Assembly (NCBI GenBank): GCA_029245865.1
Contig: JAQWOM010000015.1
Span: forward strand, 62,001 to 126,000
From: Planctomycetota bacterium
GTDB lineage: Bacteria > Planctomycetota > B15-G4
Direction of reading: 5' to 3'
DNA length: 64,000 nt
A program made the translations under genes and the position numbers. The notes beneath the pieces are model-generated. The model was not told where the DNA came from, ran no database searches, and saw only the letters and a program-made list of their open reading frames with translations. Numbering within the stretch: position 1 is the stretch's first letter; the number at the start of each line of letters is the position of its first letter. Below are positions 1 through 8,867 of this stretch, one piece after another.

Positions 1-251
1 CGAATCAGCGCTTTGCAATCGAACGCAGCGAGTACATTCGGCGTGAAATCGAAGCCCATGAATCGCGATTGATCCGGTTGATCGAGATTCATCCCGCCTG
101 GGGAGAGGGCTTCCTGGAGCTTGCGCAACTTCAGGCGGAGGGCGCAGAGCCGACAAAGGCATGCGCGACCATCGAGGCCTACTTGAAATATCATGCTGCT
201 GAGCTTTCGTCCGAGGCAGGCGAGGCCTTGAAGAGCAGCTATTGTCGCTGA
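1..251 (+). CDS. C-terminal fragment of a TPR-like protein (5' end outside window)
   Basis: The frame starting at nucleotide 3 is open from the window edge to a TGA at 249-251, so this is the last 82 or so codons of a longer gene. The visible part is rich in Ala, Glu and Leu; a stretch reading HPAW..GFLELAQL followed by KACATIEAYLKYHA looks like a helix-turn-helix TPR unit. The segment ends SSYCR. TPR proteins often sit beside ASPIC/UnbV proteins such as the next gene, which fits this reading, but the family cannot be named from so short a piece. An internal TTG at 69 could serve as a start, but the frame continues upstream, so a truncated large protein is more likely. Confidence 0.5.
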   Translation, partial: NQRFAIERSEYIRREIEAHESRLIRLIEIHPAWGEGFLELAQLQAEGAEPTKACATIEAYLKYHAAELSSEAGEALKSSYCR

Positions 252-367
252 AGGTGGGTATAGGCTATCCATCGCTTATGAGGTGGAGTCCGTATGTTCA
301 AATTCACGATGGCATTCTGTATTCATCGATTGCTGCACTTGCTCACCCATAAATAACGAATAACGAC

Positions 368-2170
368 TTGCACACTACACGGAACTCTCAATCGCGCTGC
401 CGATGTCCGCTTGCTCAGGCGCTGACCCTGTTCGTGGGCAGCTTGCTTGTTTTGGCTTGCGGCCCCGAGGTGTCACCGAGCAGGGCCCCTGCCGAGGCTT
501 CGGAATCGAGGAGTTCTGACGAGGGGAGGCTCGTCGGCGGACTTGTCGACATGACCCATGCCGCCGGCATCGATTTCCGGCATACGCATGGAGGTCGAGG
601 AAAAAAATACCTGTTTGAAACCATGGGCTCTGGAGTGGCCACCACAGATTTCAATGGCGACGGTCAGTCAGACATCCTCTTCCTTCAAAGTGGCACGTTG
701 CCACCGGACGAGTTTCGCGAAAACCTTCTCAAGCGAGCGCGCCACGCAACGGGCTCGAGTTGCAAGCTGTACTTAAATGACGGTGACTGGAGTTTTCGCG
801 ACGCCACGTCGGGGAGTGGCTTGGAAGAGCCGTTCTACGGCATGGGACTTGCTGTAGGTGATGTTGACTCTGATGGTGATCGAGATGTGTACGTCGCGAC
901 ATATGGCAATGACCGTTTCTACACCAATGACGGCGCCGCACGCTTCACAGATGCGACCCTCGCGTCTGGGATACGAGATCGTCGTTGGACAATCGGCGGT
1001 GCATTTTTCGACGCAGACAACGACGGTGACCTCGATTTGTATTCGCTTGCGTTTGTCGACATGCCCCTGAGCGACAACCGCTATTGCGGCACGCCCCCAG
1101 ATCTTCGGCAATATTGCCACGTGGATGGCTGGGAAGGTCTGGACGACCGTCTCTGGATCAATGACGGGCGCGGAGTTTTCGAAAATGGCTCGCAGGCTGC
1201 AGGTATCACGGGAAAAAACAGGCGTGGCTTAGCAATCGTCGGAAGTGACTGGGATGACGACGGCGATATGGATCTCTTCGTCGCAAACGACAGTCAGGCA
1301 AACCTCGTGTGGCGCAATGAAGGTGACGCAACCTTCACGGATATCAGTGGCATGTCCGGAGCTGATCTCAACGAGCATGGGAAGAGCGAGGCGTGCATGG
1401 GCTCGGATATGGGCGATCTGGATGGGGACGGAGACCCTGATCTCTACGTGGCGAACTACGAAGCCGAGACCAACACCCTCTACAGAAACGATGGCAGCGG
1501 ATTTTTCACCGATGTTTCAGGAAGCAGCGGGACAGGGCGCCCTTCACGCGACAGCTTGGGCTTCGGCACTGTGTTCGTGGATATCGAGAATGATGGCAAC
1601 CTGGATATCTACGTGGCGAATGGACACGTCATGGACAACATTGAAGAAAGCGGAGATGGTCAATCAACATACGCTCAGCCTGACTTGCTTCTCATGAACG
1701 ACGGTCATGGTCGATTCGTGCAGGCGGAAGGGGGCGTGTCAGAGGCGCTTCATGAACCGAGGGTTGGCCGCGGTTTGGCCCGCGCTGATCTCGATGGTGA
1801 TGGAGACCACGATCTGGTTGTAAGCAACAGCAACCAGAAACCCTGGGTGCTGCGCAATGACCTGGGAGGTGGGAATAGTCTCGCCGTGCGCTTACTCGGG
1901 CCTGGCGGACGTGCTGATTGCGAGGGTGCCAAGGTCGTCGTGACGGCGGGCGACCGCACCTGGGTGCGCGAGGTGACAGCGGGCGGTAGCTATCAAAGCC
2001 ATTCGGATAGCGAACTGATCTTCGGATTGGCCGATGTGACGGATGTCGATTCTTTGAGTATCCGTTGGCCAGGCGGAGAGACGTCTCGGCATGGCCCATT
2101 AAAGGCTGGTCGTCGCTACGTGTTTCAGTTCGGAGGCGAACTGATAAATGAGACACCGTTAGAGCGATAA
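368..2170 (+). CDS. CRTAC1-type lipoprotein with FG-GAP/VCBS repeats and ASPIC/UnbV domain
   Basis: Predicted exported, lipid-anchored beta-propeller protein of 600 residues. The TTG start at 368 is chosen because it gives a signal peptide with a lipobox (LLVLAC, then G) around residues 25-31; no in-frame ATG precedes the mature domain and no clear Shine-Dalgarno is visible. At least seven calcium-loop repeats are seen, for example DFNGDGQSD, DVDSDGDRD, DADNDGDLD, DWDDDGDMD and DLDGDGDPD, the integrin-like FG-GAP/VCBS pattern. The last 90 residues have the ASPIC/UnbV signature (NSLAVRLLG, then VTAGGSYQSHS and IRWPGG). The family is common in planctomycetes and Bacteroidetes; its role is not established, though cell-surface or glycan binding is usually supposed. 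It ends two bases before the convergent lipoprotein gene. Confidence 0.93.
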   Translation: MHTTRNSQSRCRCPLAQALTLFVGSLLVLACGPEVSPSRAPAEASESRSSDEGRLVGGLVDMTHAAGIDFRHTHGGRGKKYLFETMGSGVATTDFNGDGQSDILFLQSGTLPPDEFRENLLKRARHATGSSCKLYLNDGDWSFRDATSGSGLEEPFYGMGLAVGDVDSDGDRDVYVATYGNDRFYTNDGAARFTDATLASGIRDRRWTIGGAFFDADNDGDLDLYSLAFVDMPLSDNRYCGTPPDLRQYCHVDGWEGLDDRLWINDGRGVFENGSQAAGITGKNRRGLAIVGSDWDDDGDMDLFVANDSQANLVWRNEGDATFTDISGMSGADLNEHGKSEACMGSDMGDLDGDGDPDLYVANYEAETNTLYRNDGSGFFTDVSGSSGTGRPSRDSLGFGTVFVDIENDGNLDIYVANGHVMDNIEESGDGQSTYAQPDLLLMNDGHGRFVQAEGGVSEALHEPRVGRGLARADLDGDGDHDLVVSNSNQKPWVLRNDLGGGNSLAVRLLGPGGRADCEGAKVVVTAGDRTWVREVTAGGSYQSHSDSELIFGLADVTDVDSLSIRWPGGETSRHGPLKAGRRYVFQFGGELINETPLER

Positions 2171-2172
2171 GC

Positions 2173-3135
2173 TCACGGTGTCTGCTGAGCGGGCTCCTCA
2201 GGACTTTCTGAAGCAGTTGTCGTCTCTGCCTTTGCCCCACGCTCTTGTTCGCCGCGCCATATGAAGTAGGCCTCGAGCTCTTTTTTGCTAGCGGCTATTT
2301 CGGAGAGCGAGCGCATGAGTTGCCGTTCGCGTTCTGTCAGCTTGAGCCCGGTGGTGGATGCGAAATCGTCGTTAAGTGGATCGATCAGAAAAAATCCCAC
2401 CACGAAATCGAAAACCTGAATCGGATGGATGTCCGCCTCGGCGCCAAAGAACAGGAGTGTGGCGCCGCCGCCGACAGCCCAATAGTCCTTGTAGTCGGCA
2501 TAGATCGTTGATGTTGGATTGTGCAGGCCCGATTCGCTCCAGGTGCCAGCATCCAGGCCAGAGGTTCCTGCACGTAAAGCGCTGTACCCTTCCACGCCGA
2601 AGGGCAAGAGACTGAATCCGGCTTGCGCTTGAGTTTGCAGGCCCAGTGACCGGTTGTTGTGCCAACCGAAGCCTCCGACGCTGCGTGCTCCGGCGCTGAT
2701 CTGTGCCGCGCGTGTCGCATGCGCATCGACCCAGAGGCCGAATCCTCCGTGCACATCAAATGAAAACACATCGAGCGCATCGAGAATGCGGTCGGGGATG
2801 TACCACAAGACATGTGCATACCAGGCAGCATCGATAGGCTGACGAATAGCGACATTGCTGCCCAGCAAATCACGGTCGAAGAGGTGTTCTAGATCGGACG
2901 GTATTCCGGCGAGCGCCTCTTGGACGCCGGGATAATCAGGATCGATCTCTGCGACGGCTCGAGCGAGGCGATAAGACTCAAGTGCATGCCCACCTGCTTC
3001 GCTTTCGACGCTCTCGCGCATGCCTTGTTCGAGCAAGATGTCGACTTCGGAGCCACTTCGGAGTGGCGTCGAACAGCCAGTCATCACCCCTAGAGCGACG
3101 GCGATCGTTAGATTTGTAGCAACAGCGTGTTTCAT
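2173..3135 (-). CDS. Lipoprotein of unknown function, 320 aa
   Basis: The ATG at 3135 is preferred over upstream starts because it is followed at once by a lipoprotein signal (MKHAVATNLTIAVALGVMTGC) and has an AGAGG about 11 bases upstream. The mature part has an Ala/Glu-rich helical segment (residues about 25-70, possibly TPR-like, with IDPDYPGVQEALAG), then a Gly- and aromatic-rich middle section (DVHGGFGLWVDAH, GARSVGGFGWHNNRS) that looks beta-stranded, and a charged C-terminal tail ending in a Glu/Pro/Gln-rich stretch. I do not recognise the family. The amino-acid pattern suggests an envelope protein, possibly associated with the outer membrane, but no function can be given. It is convergent with the ASPIC/UnbV gene and lies 226 bases downstream of the serine cluster, probably with its own promoter. 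Confidence 0.7.
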   Translation of the reverse strand: MKHAVATNLTIAVALGVMTGCSTPLRSGSEVDILLEQGMRESVESEAGGHALESYRLARAVAEIDPDYPGVQEALAGIPSDLEHLFDRDLLGSNVAIRQPIDAAWYAHVLWYIPDRILDALDVFSFDVHGGFGLWVDAHATRAAQISAGARSVGGFGWHNNRSLGLQTQAQAGFSLLPFGVEGYSALRAGTSGLDAGTWSESGLHNPTSTIYADYKDYWAVGGGATLLFFGAEADIHPIQVFDFVVGFFLIDPLNDDFASTTGLKLTERERQLMRSLSEIAASKKELEAYFIWRGEQERGAKAETTTASESPEEPAQQTP

Positions 3136-3361
3136 GAACACACAACCTCTCGTTAGATCGTTAGACCTCTGGAGTGCCCGTCGAGTGGCCAAGAAAGAGT
3201 TCCCCGACGGCTGGCCAACATCGATACTCGGCAAAATGAGTTGAAGAGTTAAGCCGAGAGCACAGGGCGAGCCGCTTTCTCACGGTATTTGCGACGGGAA
3301 TTGTAGGCAAAGCCATCCTCTGATTGAAAGAGAGTCGTGTCGCGTAAGAATGACGGCCTGT

Positions 3362-4486
3362 TCAGGCCCCCGCGGGTGCAGCAAGGCCAATGCGTTGCAG
3401 GATCGTGTCGGTGACAGCGAGCACCTCGCGGACGCATTCAGGGCTGTGGTCGCCCATATGCCCGATACGCCAGTGGGTTTCCTTGGTCTTGCCATAGCCG
3501 CCCGTGATGAAGTAGCCCGCATCGCGATATCCCTTGACCAACTCACTCATGGCGAAGCGCCCGTCGCAGCCGATGCTGGTCACCGTGGGGCTTCGCCAGG
3601 CTTCACCTGCGAGCACGCTGAACTCATGATTCTCAAGCCACTCCCTCACGATGCGTTGCATCTCGAGGTGCTTTTCAAATCGTGCAGCCATCCCACCAGA
3701 TTCGGCGATGTCGCCTAACTGCACACGCAAGGCTTGCATGACTGAAATCGAAGGCGTCGTGGATGTCATGCCCTTGTCATCCTGATACTGCAGGGCCGAG
3801 CGAAGGTCATTGGTGTAGCCACGGCCCGGTACCTCGTCCATGCGTGCTTTTGCACGGGGAGAGATGGCTGCGAGGGCCAGTGCTGCGGGCAGCGCCCACG
3901 CCTTCTGAACGCCACCTACAGCGACATCGATGTCGATGGTGTCGAAATCGATGGCCACACCACACGCACTTGAAGTGACATCTACGCAGACAAGTGCTTC
4001 GGCGCATTGTGACCGGACAGCCCGCGCGATGCCTGCGATGTCCGAGAGTGCGCCCGTGCTTGTTTCGCAGTGAGCGACGAAGACGGCATCCACGGGGCCG
4101 TGTTCTTTCAGCGCTTTTGTGACGGACGATTCGTCCCAGGCGTCACCCCACTCTTTCTCAACTTTGATGGCGTTGAGCCCGCATGCGATCGAGAGCTTGA
4201 ACCATAGGTTTGAGAAGTTGCCGTTCACGAGATGCAGCAACTTTCCGCCCGGGCGAGTCACGCTACGGCTGACACCCTCCATGGCAGCTGTTGATGAGCA
4301 ACTCAGCACGGCCACATCCCCTTGCGTGCCGAAGCATTCCCGAACGCCAGGAAGGATGTCGGCCAGGAGTTCTTTCATGAACTCACTTCGGTGCCCGATC
4401 ATTGGGCTGCCCTGCGCCTCAAGCAACTTCTTGCGCACGTGGGTTGGGCCAGGAATGAAGAGCTTGAGATCAGTGGGGTCGGTCAC
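3362..4486 (-). CDS. Class V PLP-dependent aminotransferase, probable phosphoserine transaminase
   Basis: A 374-residue fold type I aminotransferase of the alanine-glyoxylate/serine-pyruvate class. It opens with the usual IPGPTHV motif; the PLP lysine is K195 in GGVQKAW, preceded by a CVDVTSSACG stretch that holds the cofactor-binding Asp. The C-terminal domain has a conserved WRIGHMG motif. It is the last gene of a minus-strand cluster with a phosphoserine phosphatase and 3-phosphoglycerate dehydrogenase, the two other steps of phosphorylated serine synthesis. From that context it most likely converts 3-phosphohydroxypyruvate and glutamate to phosphoserine, replacing a classical SerC, as related enzymes do in some archaea and other bacteria. 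Alanine-glyoxylate or serine-glyoxylate aminotransferase activity is the alternative that sequence alone cannot exclude. Confidence 0.88.
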   Translation of the reverse strand: MTDPTDLKLFIPGPTHVRKKLLEAQGSPMIGHRSEFMKELLADILPGVRECFGTQGDVAVLSCSSTAAMEGVSRSVTRPGGKLLHLVNGNFSNLWFKLSIACGLNAIKVEKEWGDAWDESSVTKALKEHGPVDAVFVAHCETSTGALSDIAGIARAVRSQCAEALVCVDVTSSACGVAIDFDTIDIDVAVGGVQKAWALPAALALAAISPRAKARMDEVPGRGYTNDLRSALQYQDDKGMTSTTPSISVMQALRVQLGDIAESGGMAARFEKHLEMQRIVREWLENHEFSVLAGEAWRSPTVTSIGCDGRFAMSELVKGYRDAGYFITGGYGKTKETHWRIGHMGDHSPECVREVLAVTDTILQRIGLAAPAGA

Positions 4487-4515
4487 GAGAGACTCCGGTG
4501 TTGAGTGCCATGGGG

Positions 4516-5235
4516 TTATGAGCGGGGTATTTGGTTGAGCAGTGCACTGTGCTTGGGGTGGCGCGCGAGGAAGGCCAACTCATCCTCACTAAGGGTCGCC
4601 GGCAGCAGCGCTCTGAGGTCAGCAGAGTCGACGACCGCATCTGCCAGAGCAGCCACCTCTTTACGGTAGATCACTCCGCCAAAGCAGACGAAGCCATCGA
4701 CGACCTCTCGCGTCTCGGCGTCCGTAATGCCGTCGCCAATTAGGACAGTTCGCATGGGCGGCATGGCGGCGACCAACTCTTGTTTTCCGCCATTTCGCGC
4801 AAGTGGGCTTTGACGATCAAAATCTTGGTAGCGACCGTGCTTGTCAAAAGAGATCTGCACAGCGTCAATTCGTTCGTTCCGGATCCCAAGCCACAATCCA
4901 AATGTGACAACTGGCAGGCGCAGCCCACCCGACACAATGCGTACTTCTTTATCGAGTGCATGCAGAGCAGAGATCACTTCGCGAGCACCCGGGACAGCGG
5001 TTTCAATGTACCGCTGGCCGATGCGGTTGACGTCTCTTTGCCGGGGGGCCATGAGTTCGAGACGCCTGCCATAGATTTCGTCGAGAGGCACTTTTCCGGT
5101 CATGGCTTCGCAAGTGAGCGCTTCGATGCTTGCCCTCAACTCATCAGTGGTCGCCAGTTCTTCCACGCCTTCCACGGAGGAGAGTGTGGAGTCGCAATCG
5201 AAGACGAAGCGTTGAAAAGGAGGTCGGAGAGCCAT
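4516..5235 (-). CDS. serB: Phosphoserine phosphatase (HAD family)
   Basis: Predicted to hydrolyse phosphoserine to serine, the final step of the pathway. At 239 residues it is the size of a minimal SerB without an ACT domain. HAD motif I is FDCDST (nucleophile D13, general acid/base D15), motif II is the Ser of IVSGG, motif III the Lys of NGGK, and motif IV GDGITD. A cap insert rich in charged residues follows motif I, with E..ATTDELRA as in the phosphoserine phosphatase subclass. It lies 29 bases upstream of the class V aminotransferase and 86 bases downstream of serA, all on the minus strand, so the three are probably one transcript. A related HAD phosphatase activity is possible, but motifs and neighbours agree on SerB. 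Confidence 0.9.
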   Translation of the reverse strand: MALRPPFQRFVFDCDSTLSSVEGVEELATTDELRASIEALTCEAMTGKVPLDEIYGRRLELMAPRQRDVNRIGQRYIETAVPGAREVISALHALDKEVRIVSGGLRLPVVTFGLWLGIRNERIDAVQISFDKHGRYQDFDRQSPLARNGGKQELVAAMPPMRTVLIGDGITDAETREVVDGFVCFGGVIYRKEVAALADAVVDSADLRALLPATLSEDELAFLARHPKHSALLNQIPRS

Positions 5236-5321
5236 GCGGGCGTGTCGGAGTCGAAATCCGTTTCGGGGATCTCGCGTGCTGCTTGAATTAATCGAGAAGA
5301 GTCATTCCCAGACGAACTTCG

Positions 5322-6929
5322 TCAGAGGGTGATCGTACGGGCCGCAACAATTTGTGGAAGGCCTGACAGCTCTTTCAACTCGTCGGTTGTGAGAGCGCGG
5401 TTGATGTCATAGAGGGCCATGGCGGCGTCGGTGTTTTCATGAGATGCCATCTGCAGGCCTGCAATGTTGACAGACTGTGAACCAAGCCAGGTGGCGACAG
5501 CTCCCAGGACACCAGGAGCATCCCGATGTCGTGTGAGCAAGAGGTGCCCTTTGAGCTCAAAGTCGACTCCGAAGTCTTCGAAGCGTACGAGGCGGGGGCG
5601 CTCGCGATACACCGTGCCAGCAAGAGTGTGCTCCGAGCCGCTCTTGGTGATCACATGTACCTTGAGAAGCGAAGTGAAGTCTGTCGGCTCGCTGCTGCAT
5701 TCTTCCAAGATCTTCAGGCCACGTTCGGTGGCGACCATTTCAGCGTTGACGGCATTGACCGGAGTCTCAAGTGCTGGACTCAGGATGCCGGCGAGTACGG
5801 CAAGTTTGACCGGGTTCGTCTCGCGTCGGGCGAGGTCGCCGCGGTAGCTGACTTCGACCCGGATGATCGGATCTTCAGCGACCTGGGCGAGCAAGAGCCC
5901 CGAGCGGCGGCCGAGTGTCATGTAGGGACGTAATGTGGCCAGGTCCTCGGCCGAAACGCTGGGCGCGTTGACGGCACAGCGTGCTTCATCGTTCTGGAGG
6001 TAGTCAGCCATCTGCATGGCGATTTCTGTCGACACGCGTTTTTGCGCCTCACTCGAACTGGCGCCTAGGTGCGGCGTGAGCTGGAGATTGGGCACCTTGC
6101 GCAGGGGGCTGTCTTCGGAGAGCGGCTCGGAGGCAAACACATCGAGCGCTGCTCCGCCGAGTTCCCCGGCTTCAAGGGCTGCACAGAGGTCTTCTTCGAC
6201 AATGATTCCACCGCGCGCGCAGTTGATGAGGCAGGCCGTGGGCTTCATGCGTTTCATGGCAGCGGCATCGATCAATCCGAGCGTCTCGGGACTCTTGGGC
6301 ACATGAATACTCAGATAGTCCGCCAGCTCGAGAGCCTCATCCAACTCGACCAGGCGGACGCCGGGGACCGGCGACTCACCCGTGAGAAAGGGGTCGTAGG
6401 CAATCACATTCATCTTCAGGCCCAGTCCGCGCTCGGCCGCGATGCGCCCGATCTTGCCGAGACCAACGATCACGAGAGTTTTGCCCGTGATCTCATGGCC
6501 CACCAGGGATGACTTGTCCCAGCGGCCAGCTTTCATGCTCGCATCAGCCTGCGGGAGGTGTCGGGCAAGGCTCATCATGTGGGCCACCGCGAGCTCTGCC
6601 GTGGTGGTCGCGTTTGCCAGGGGGGTGTTCATGACCAGCACGCCATGGCGGCTGGCAGCTTGGAGATCAATGTTGTCCACGCCAATGCCCGCACGGCCCA
6701 CGGCCTTGAGTTTGGGGGCAGCTTCAATCACCTCCTCGGTGATCCGTGAGGCGCTGCGGACAAGGATGCCGTCCACGTCTTGGGCTGCTGCCACGAGTTC
6801 CTCGGGGCTGAGACCAGGCTGGACTCGAACCTCAAGGCCGGCCTGTTCGAGGATCGTGACGCCGCCAGGATCCATCTTGTCGGCGACGAGCACGACCATT
6901 GTGCGGGTGTTGGGTTGTATGGGGCTCAT
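5322..6929 (-). CDS. serA: D-3-phosphoglycerate dehydrogenase, long form
   Basis: Oxidises 3-phosphoglycerate to 3-phosphohydroxypyruvate with NAD, the committed step of serine synthesis. It has the long architecture: substrate-binding and Rossmann domains (VGRAGIGVDNID, then the nucleotide loop VGLGKIG), the catalytic Arg in NCARGG, Glu in VFASEP and His in TPHLGAS, an intervening ASB-type domain, and a C-terminal ACT domain (HRDAPGVLGAVATWLG, then VNIAGLQM), the usual site of serine feedback control. The start is uncertain: ATGs at 6941, 6929 and 6899 are in frame and none has a strong Shine-Dalgarno. The ATG at 6899 (MVVLVADK) would give the 525 residues typical of the family; 6929 adds ten residues. 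It is the first gene of the serine cluster and diverges from the radical SAM gene. Confidence 0.95.
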   Translation of the reverse strand: MSPIQPNTRTMVVLVADKMDPGGVTILEQAGLEVRVQPGLSPEELVAAAQDVDGILVRSASRITEEVIEAAPKLKAVGRAGIGVDNIDLQAASRHGVLVMNTPLANATTTAELAVAHMMSLARHLPQADASMKAGRWDKSSLVGHEITGKTLVIVGLGKIGRIAAERGLGLKMNVIAYDPFLTGESPVPGVRLVELDEALELADYLSIHVPKSPETLGLIDAAAMKRMKPTACLINCARGGIIVEEDLCAALEAGELGGAALDVFASEPLSEDSPLRKVPNLQLTPHLGASSSEAQKRVSTEIAMQMADYLQNDEARCAVNAPSVSAEDLATLRPYMTLGRRSGLLLAQVAEDPIIRVEVSYRGDLARRETNPVKLAVLAGILSPALETPVNAVNAEMVATERGLKILEECSSEPTDFTSLLKVHVITKSGSEHTLAGTVYRERPRLVRFEDFGVDFELKGHLLLTRHRDAPGVLGAVATWLGSQSVNIAGLQMASHENTDAAMALYDINRALTTDELKELSGLPQIVAARTITL

Positions 6930-7156
6930 GGTGGGGGGCATGAAAGATGCTCGATGCGACGTGAATTGGGGCAAATGACCGCTGAAGGAGATGACGCGAC
7001 GCCCATGCCATAACCTTTTAGGAAGTGGCCCTACAAGCGCTTCACAGAGCTTTCCTTAAGGGTCATGGGTGGCTCTTACGAAAGAAGTGTCACGGGAACA
7101 GACGGGTCTTAGTCCGATAGCGGGATACCAAGCTCCAGGATAGACTGTAGGACCCC

Positions 7157-8725
7157 ATGCGCGTACAGCTCATCCACCCCCCTGCCTACGTCAACCCGAC
7201 TGCGTTGACGGCCCTTGCGCCCACTTTGCCACTGGGTCTCGCTTACGTGGCATCTTCGGCCCGGGCCGGTGGCCATGAAGTCAGCATCATCGATGCTGTG
7301 GGTGAGGCTCCGGACCGTCTCAGGCGGGATGGTCCTGTGGCCGTGCTGGGTCTCGATGTCGATGAGATCGTCGAGCGAATTGACCCGGCAACACAGGTGG
7401 TGGGGATCGGTGAGACCTTCACCTACCAGTGGTTCGTGGTGCAGCAGATTCTGGCAGCCGTCAAGAAGGCACGCCCTGACGTGCTGCTGGTGGCCGGCGG
7501 CGAGCATTTCACCGGCTTACCCGAGTATGCGCTGAATGAATCGGCAGCGGATCTTCTTGTGATTGGCGAGGGCGAGGAGACCTTCCTCGACATTCTACGC
7601 CGGTATGAAGGTTTCCTCGAAGGGCGTGATGGGGATCCGGGTGATACCGGCGCCCTGGCCCACACCTGGCTGAGTGGTTGCCCCGGAACGACCTATCGCG
7701 ATTCCAGCGGGAAGCCTTTTCACGAAGAGCGCCGTTCACGCGTTCGCGATGTCGACAAGATCCCACCACCTGCCTGGGATCTTTTTGATGTCTTGACCTA
7801 CGACGAGAATCGTTGGATCACGGGCATTCGCCGCGGCGTCACCATTCCTATTTTTGCGACACGCGGTTGTCCTTATCGGTGTACTTATTGCAGTTCGTCC
7901 AACATGTGGACGACCAAGTGGGTGGCACGCGACCCCAAGCTGGTCGCAGATGAGATGCAGCACTCGTATGACACTTACGGTGCACGCAACTTCCCCTTCC
8001 ACGATCTGACAGCGATATTGAAGCGTCAGTGGATTCTCGATTTTTGCAATGAAATCCTCAGCCGAGGCCTCGATGTTTCCTGGCAACTGCCGCTGGGAAC
8101 TCGTTGCGAGGTCGTCGACGACGAGGTCGCCGACCTGCTTCAGAGGAGTGGGGGCTGGTCGCTTAATTTTGCGCCGGAAAGCGGCAGTGAGCGTGTTCGT
8201 GAACGCGTTAAAAAGCAGATGTCCGAAGAGAGCTTGATGAGTGCCGTTCAGTCGGCCATCAAGCACAAGCTCAATGTGACGTCGTTCTTCATCCTGGGCT
8301 TTCCAGAGGATGAACCCTTCGACATGAAGGAAACAGTGAAGCTTGTGAAGAAGCTTGCTCGCGCTGGTGTCGATGATGTGGCAGTGGGTTTTTTCTTCCC
8401 CATCCCAGGGACGCCACTCTGGAGTCAGCTAGAGGATGTAGGGCGCGTCGGCATGACACAGGACACCATCTTGGCTCCGCTCTTTGTTCACGACAGGTGG
8501 ATGACGAAGGAGCGAAACTTCTGCGACAACATGAGTGCGAGAAAGCTCACCTACTGGAAATACAGAGTGGTCTTCGCATTTTACCTGCGGGCGATTTTGC
8601 TCAATCCCAAGCGCTGGCTGCGCATCATCAGCAACTTCTTCAGCGAACGCGAAGACAGCAAATTTGACTCGTTCATGCGCATCTTGAAGCAGCGCTTCTT
8701 CACGAAGCGTGCGGCCAAGGCCTGA
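7157..8725 (+). CDS. B12-binding domain radical SAM protein
   Basis: A 522-residue protein with an N-terminal cobalamin-binding Rossmann-like domain (residues about 1-150, beginning MRVQLIHPP and containing GGEHFTGLPEYAL) followed by a radical SAM core. The cluster-binding cysteines are C238, C242 and C245 in CPYRCTYC. The C-terminal 100 residues are basic and rich in aromatic residues (YWKYRVVFAFYLRAILLNPKRW) and could lie against a membrane. Members of this BchE-like superfamily carry out methylations, ring closures and rearrangements in the making of lipids, pigments and antibiotics; the substrate here cannot be told. The start has AGGA six bases upstream. It is a single gene, divergent from serA, with no biosynthetic partner nearby that would identify the reaction. 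Confidence 0.9.
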   Translation: MRVQLIHPPAYVNPTALTALAPTLPLGLAYVASSARAGGHEVSIIDAVGEAPDRLRRDGPVAVLGLDVDEIVERIDPATQVVGIGETFTYQWFVVQQILAAVKKARPDVLLVAGGEHFTGLPEYALNESAADLLVIGEGEETFLDILRRYEGFLEGRDGDPGDTGALAHTWLSGCPGTTYRDSSGKPFHEERRSRVRDVDKIPPPAWDLFDVLTYDENRWITGIRRGVTIPIFATRGCPYRCTYCSSSNMWTTKWVARDPKLVADEMQHSYDTYGARNFPFHDLTAILKRQWILDFCNEILSRGLDVSWQLPLGTRCEVVDDEVADLLQRSGGWSLNFAPESGSERVRERVKKQMSEESLMSAVQSAIKHKLNVTSFFILGFPEDEPFDMKETVKLVKKLARAGVDDVAVGFFFPIPGTPLWSQLEDVGRVGMTQDTILAPLFVHDRWMTKERNFCDNMSARKLTYWKYRVVFAFYLRAILLNPKRWLRIISNFFSEREDSKFDSFMRILKQRFFTKRAAKA

Positions 8726-8867
8726 GGTAGGGTCTCGCGCGATGGGGGCTCGAGAACTCAAGAGAGTCGGGGAGCTGACGGCATCTTTCTCGGCTAGAAC
8801 TGGTAGGGTCCGTGCAGCCGGGCGACTTGTGGGTGTCCGGGCACTGATTGATCCGTCAGGGTGATCC

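Noticed and set aside
1692..2240. Minus-strand open frame of 182 codons antisense to the ASPIC/UnbV gene
   Set aside because: Arg/Pro-rich shadow of the plus-strand gene with no domain or start signal.
7736..8266. Minus-strand open frame of 176 codons antisense to the radical SAM gene
   Set aside because: It lies entirely inside a well-supported gene and has no recognisable protein features.
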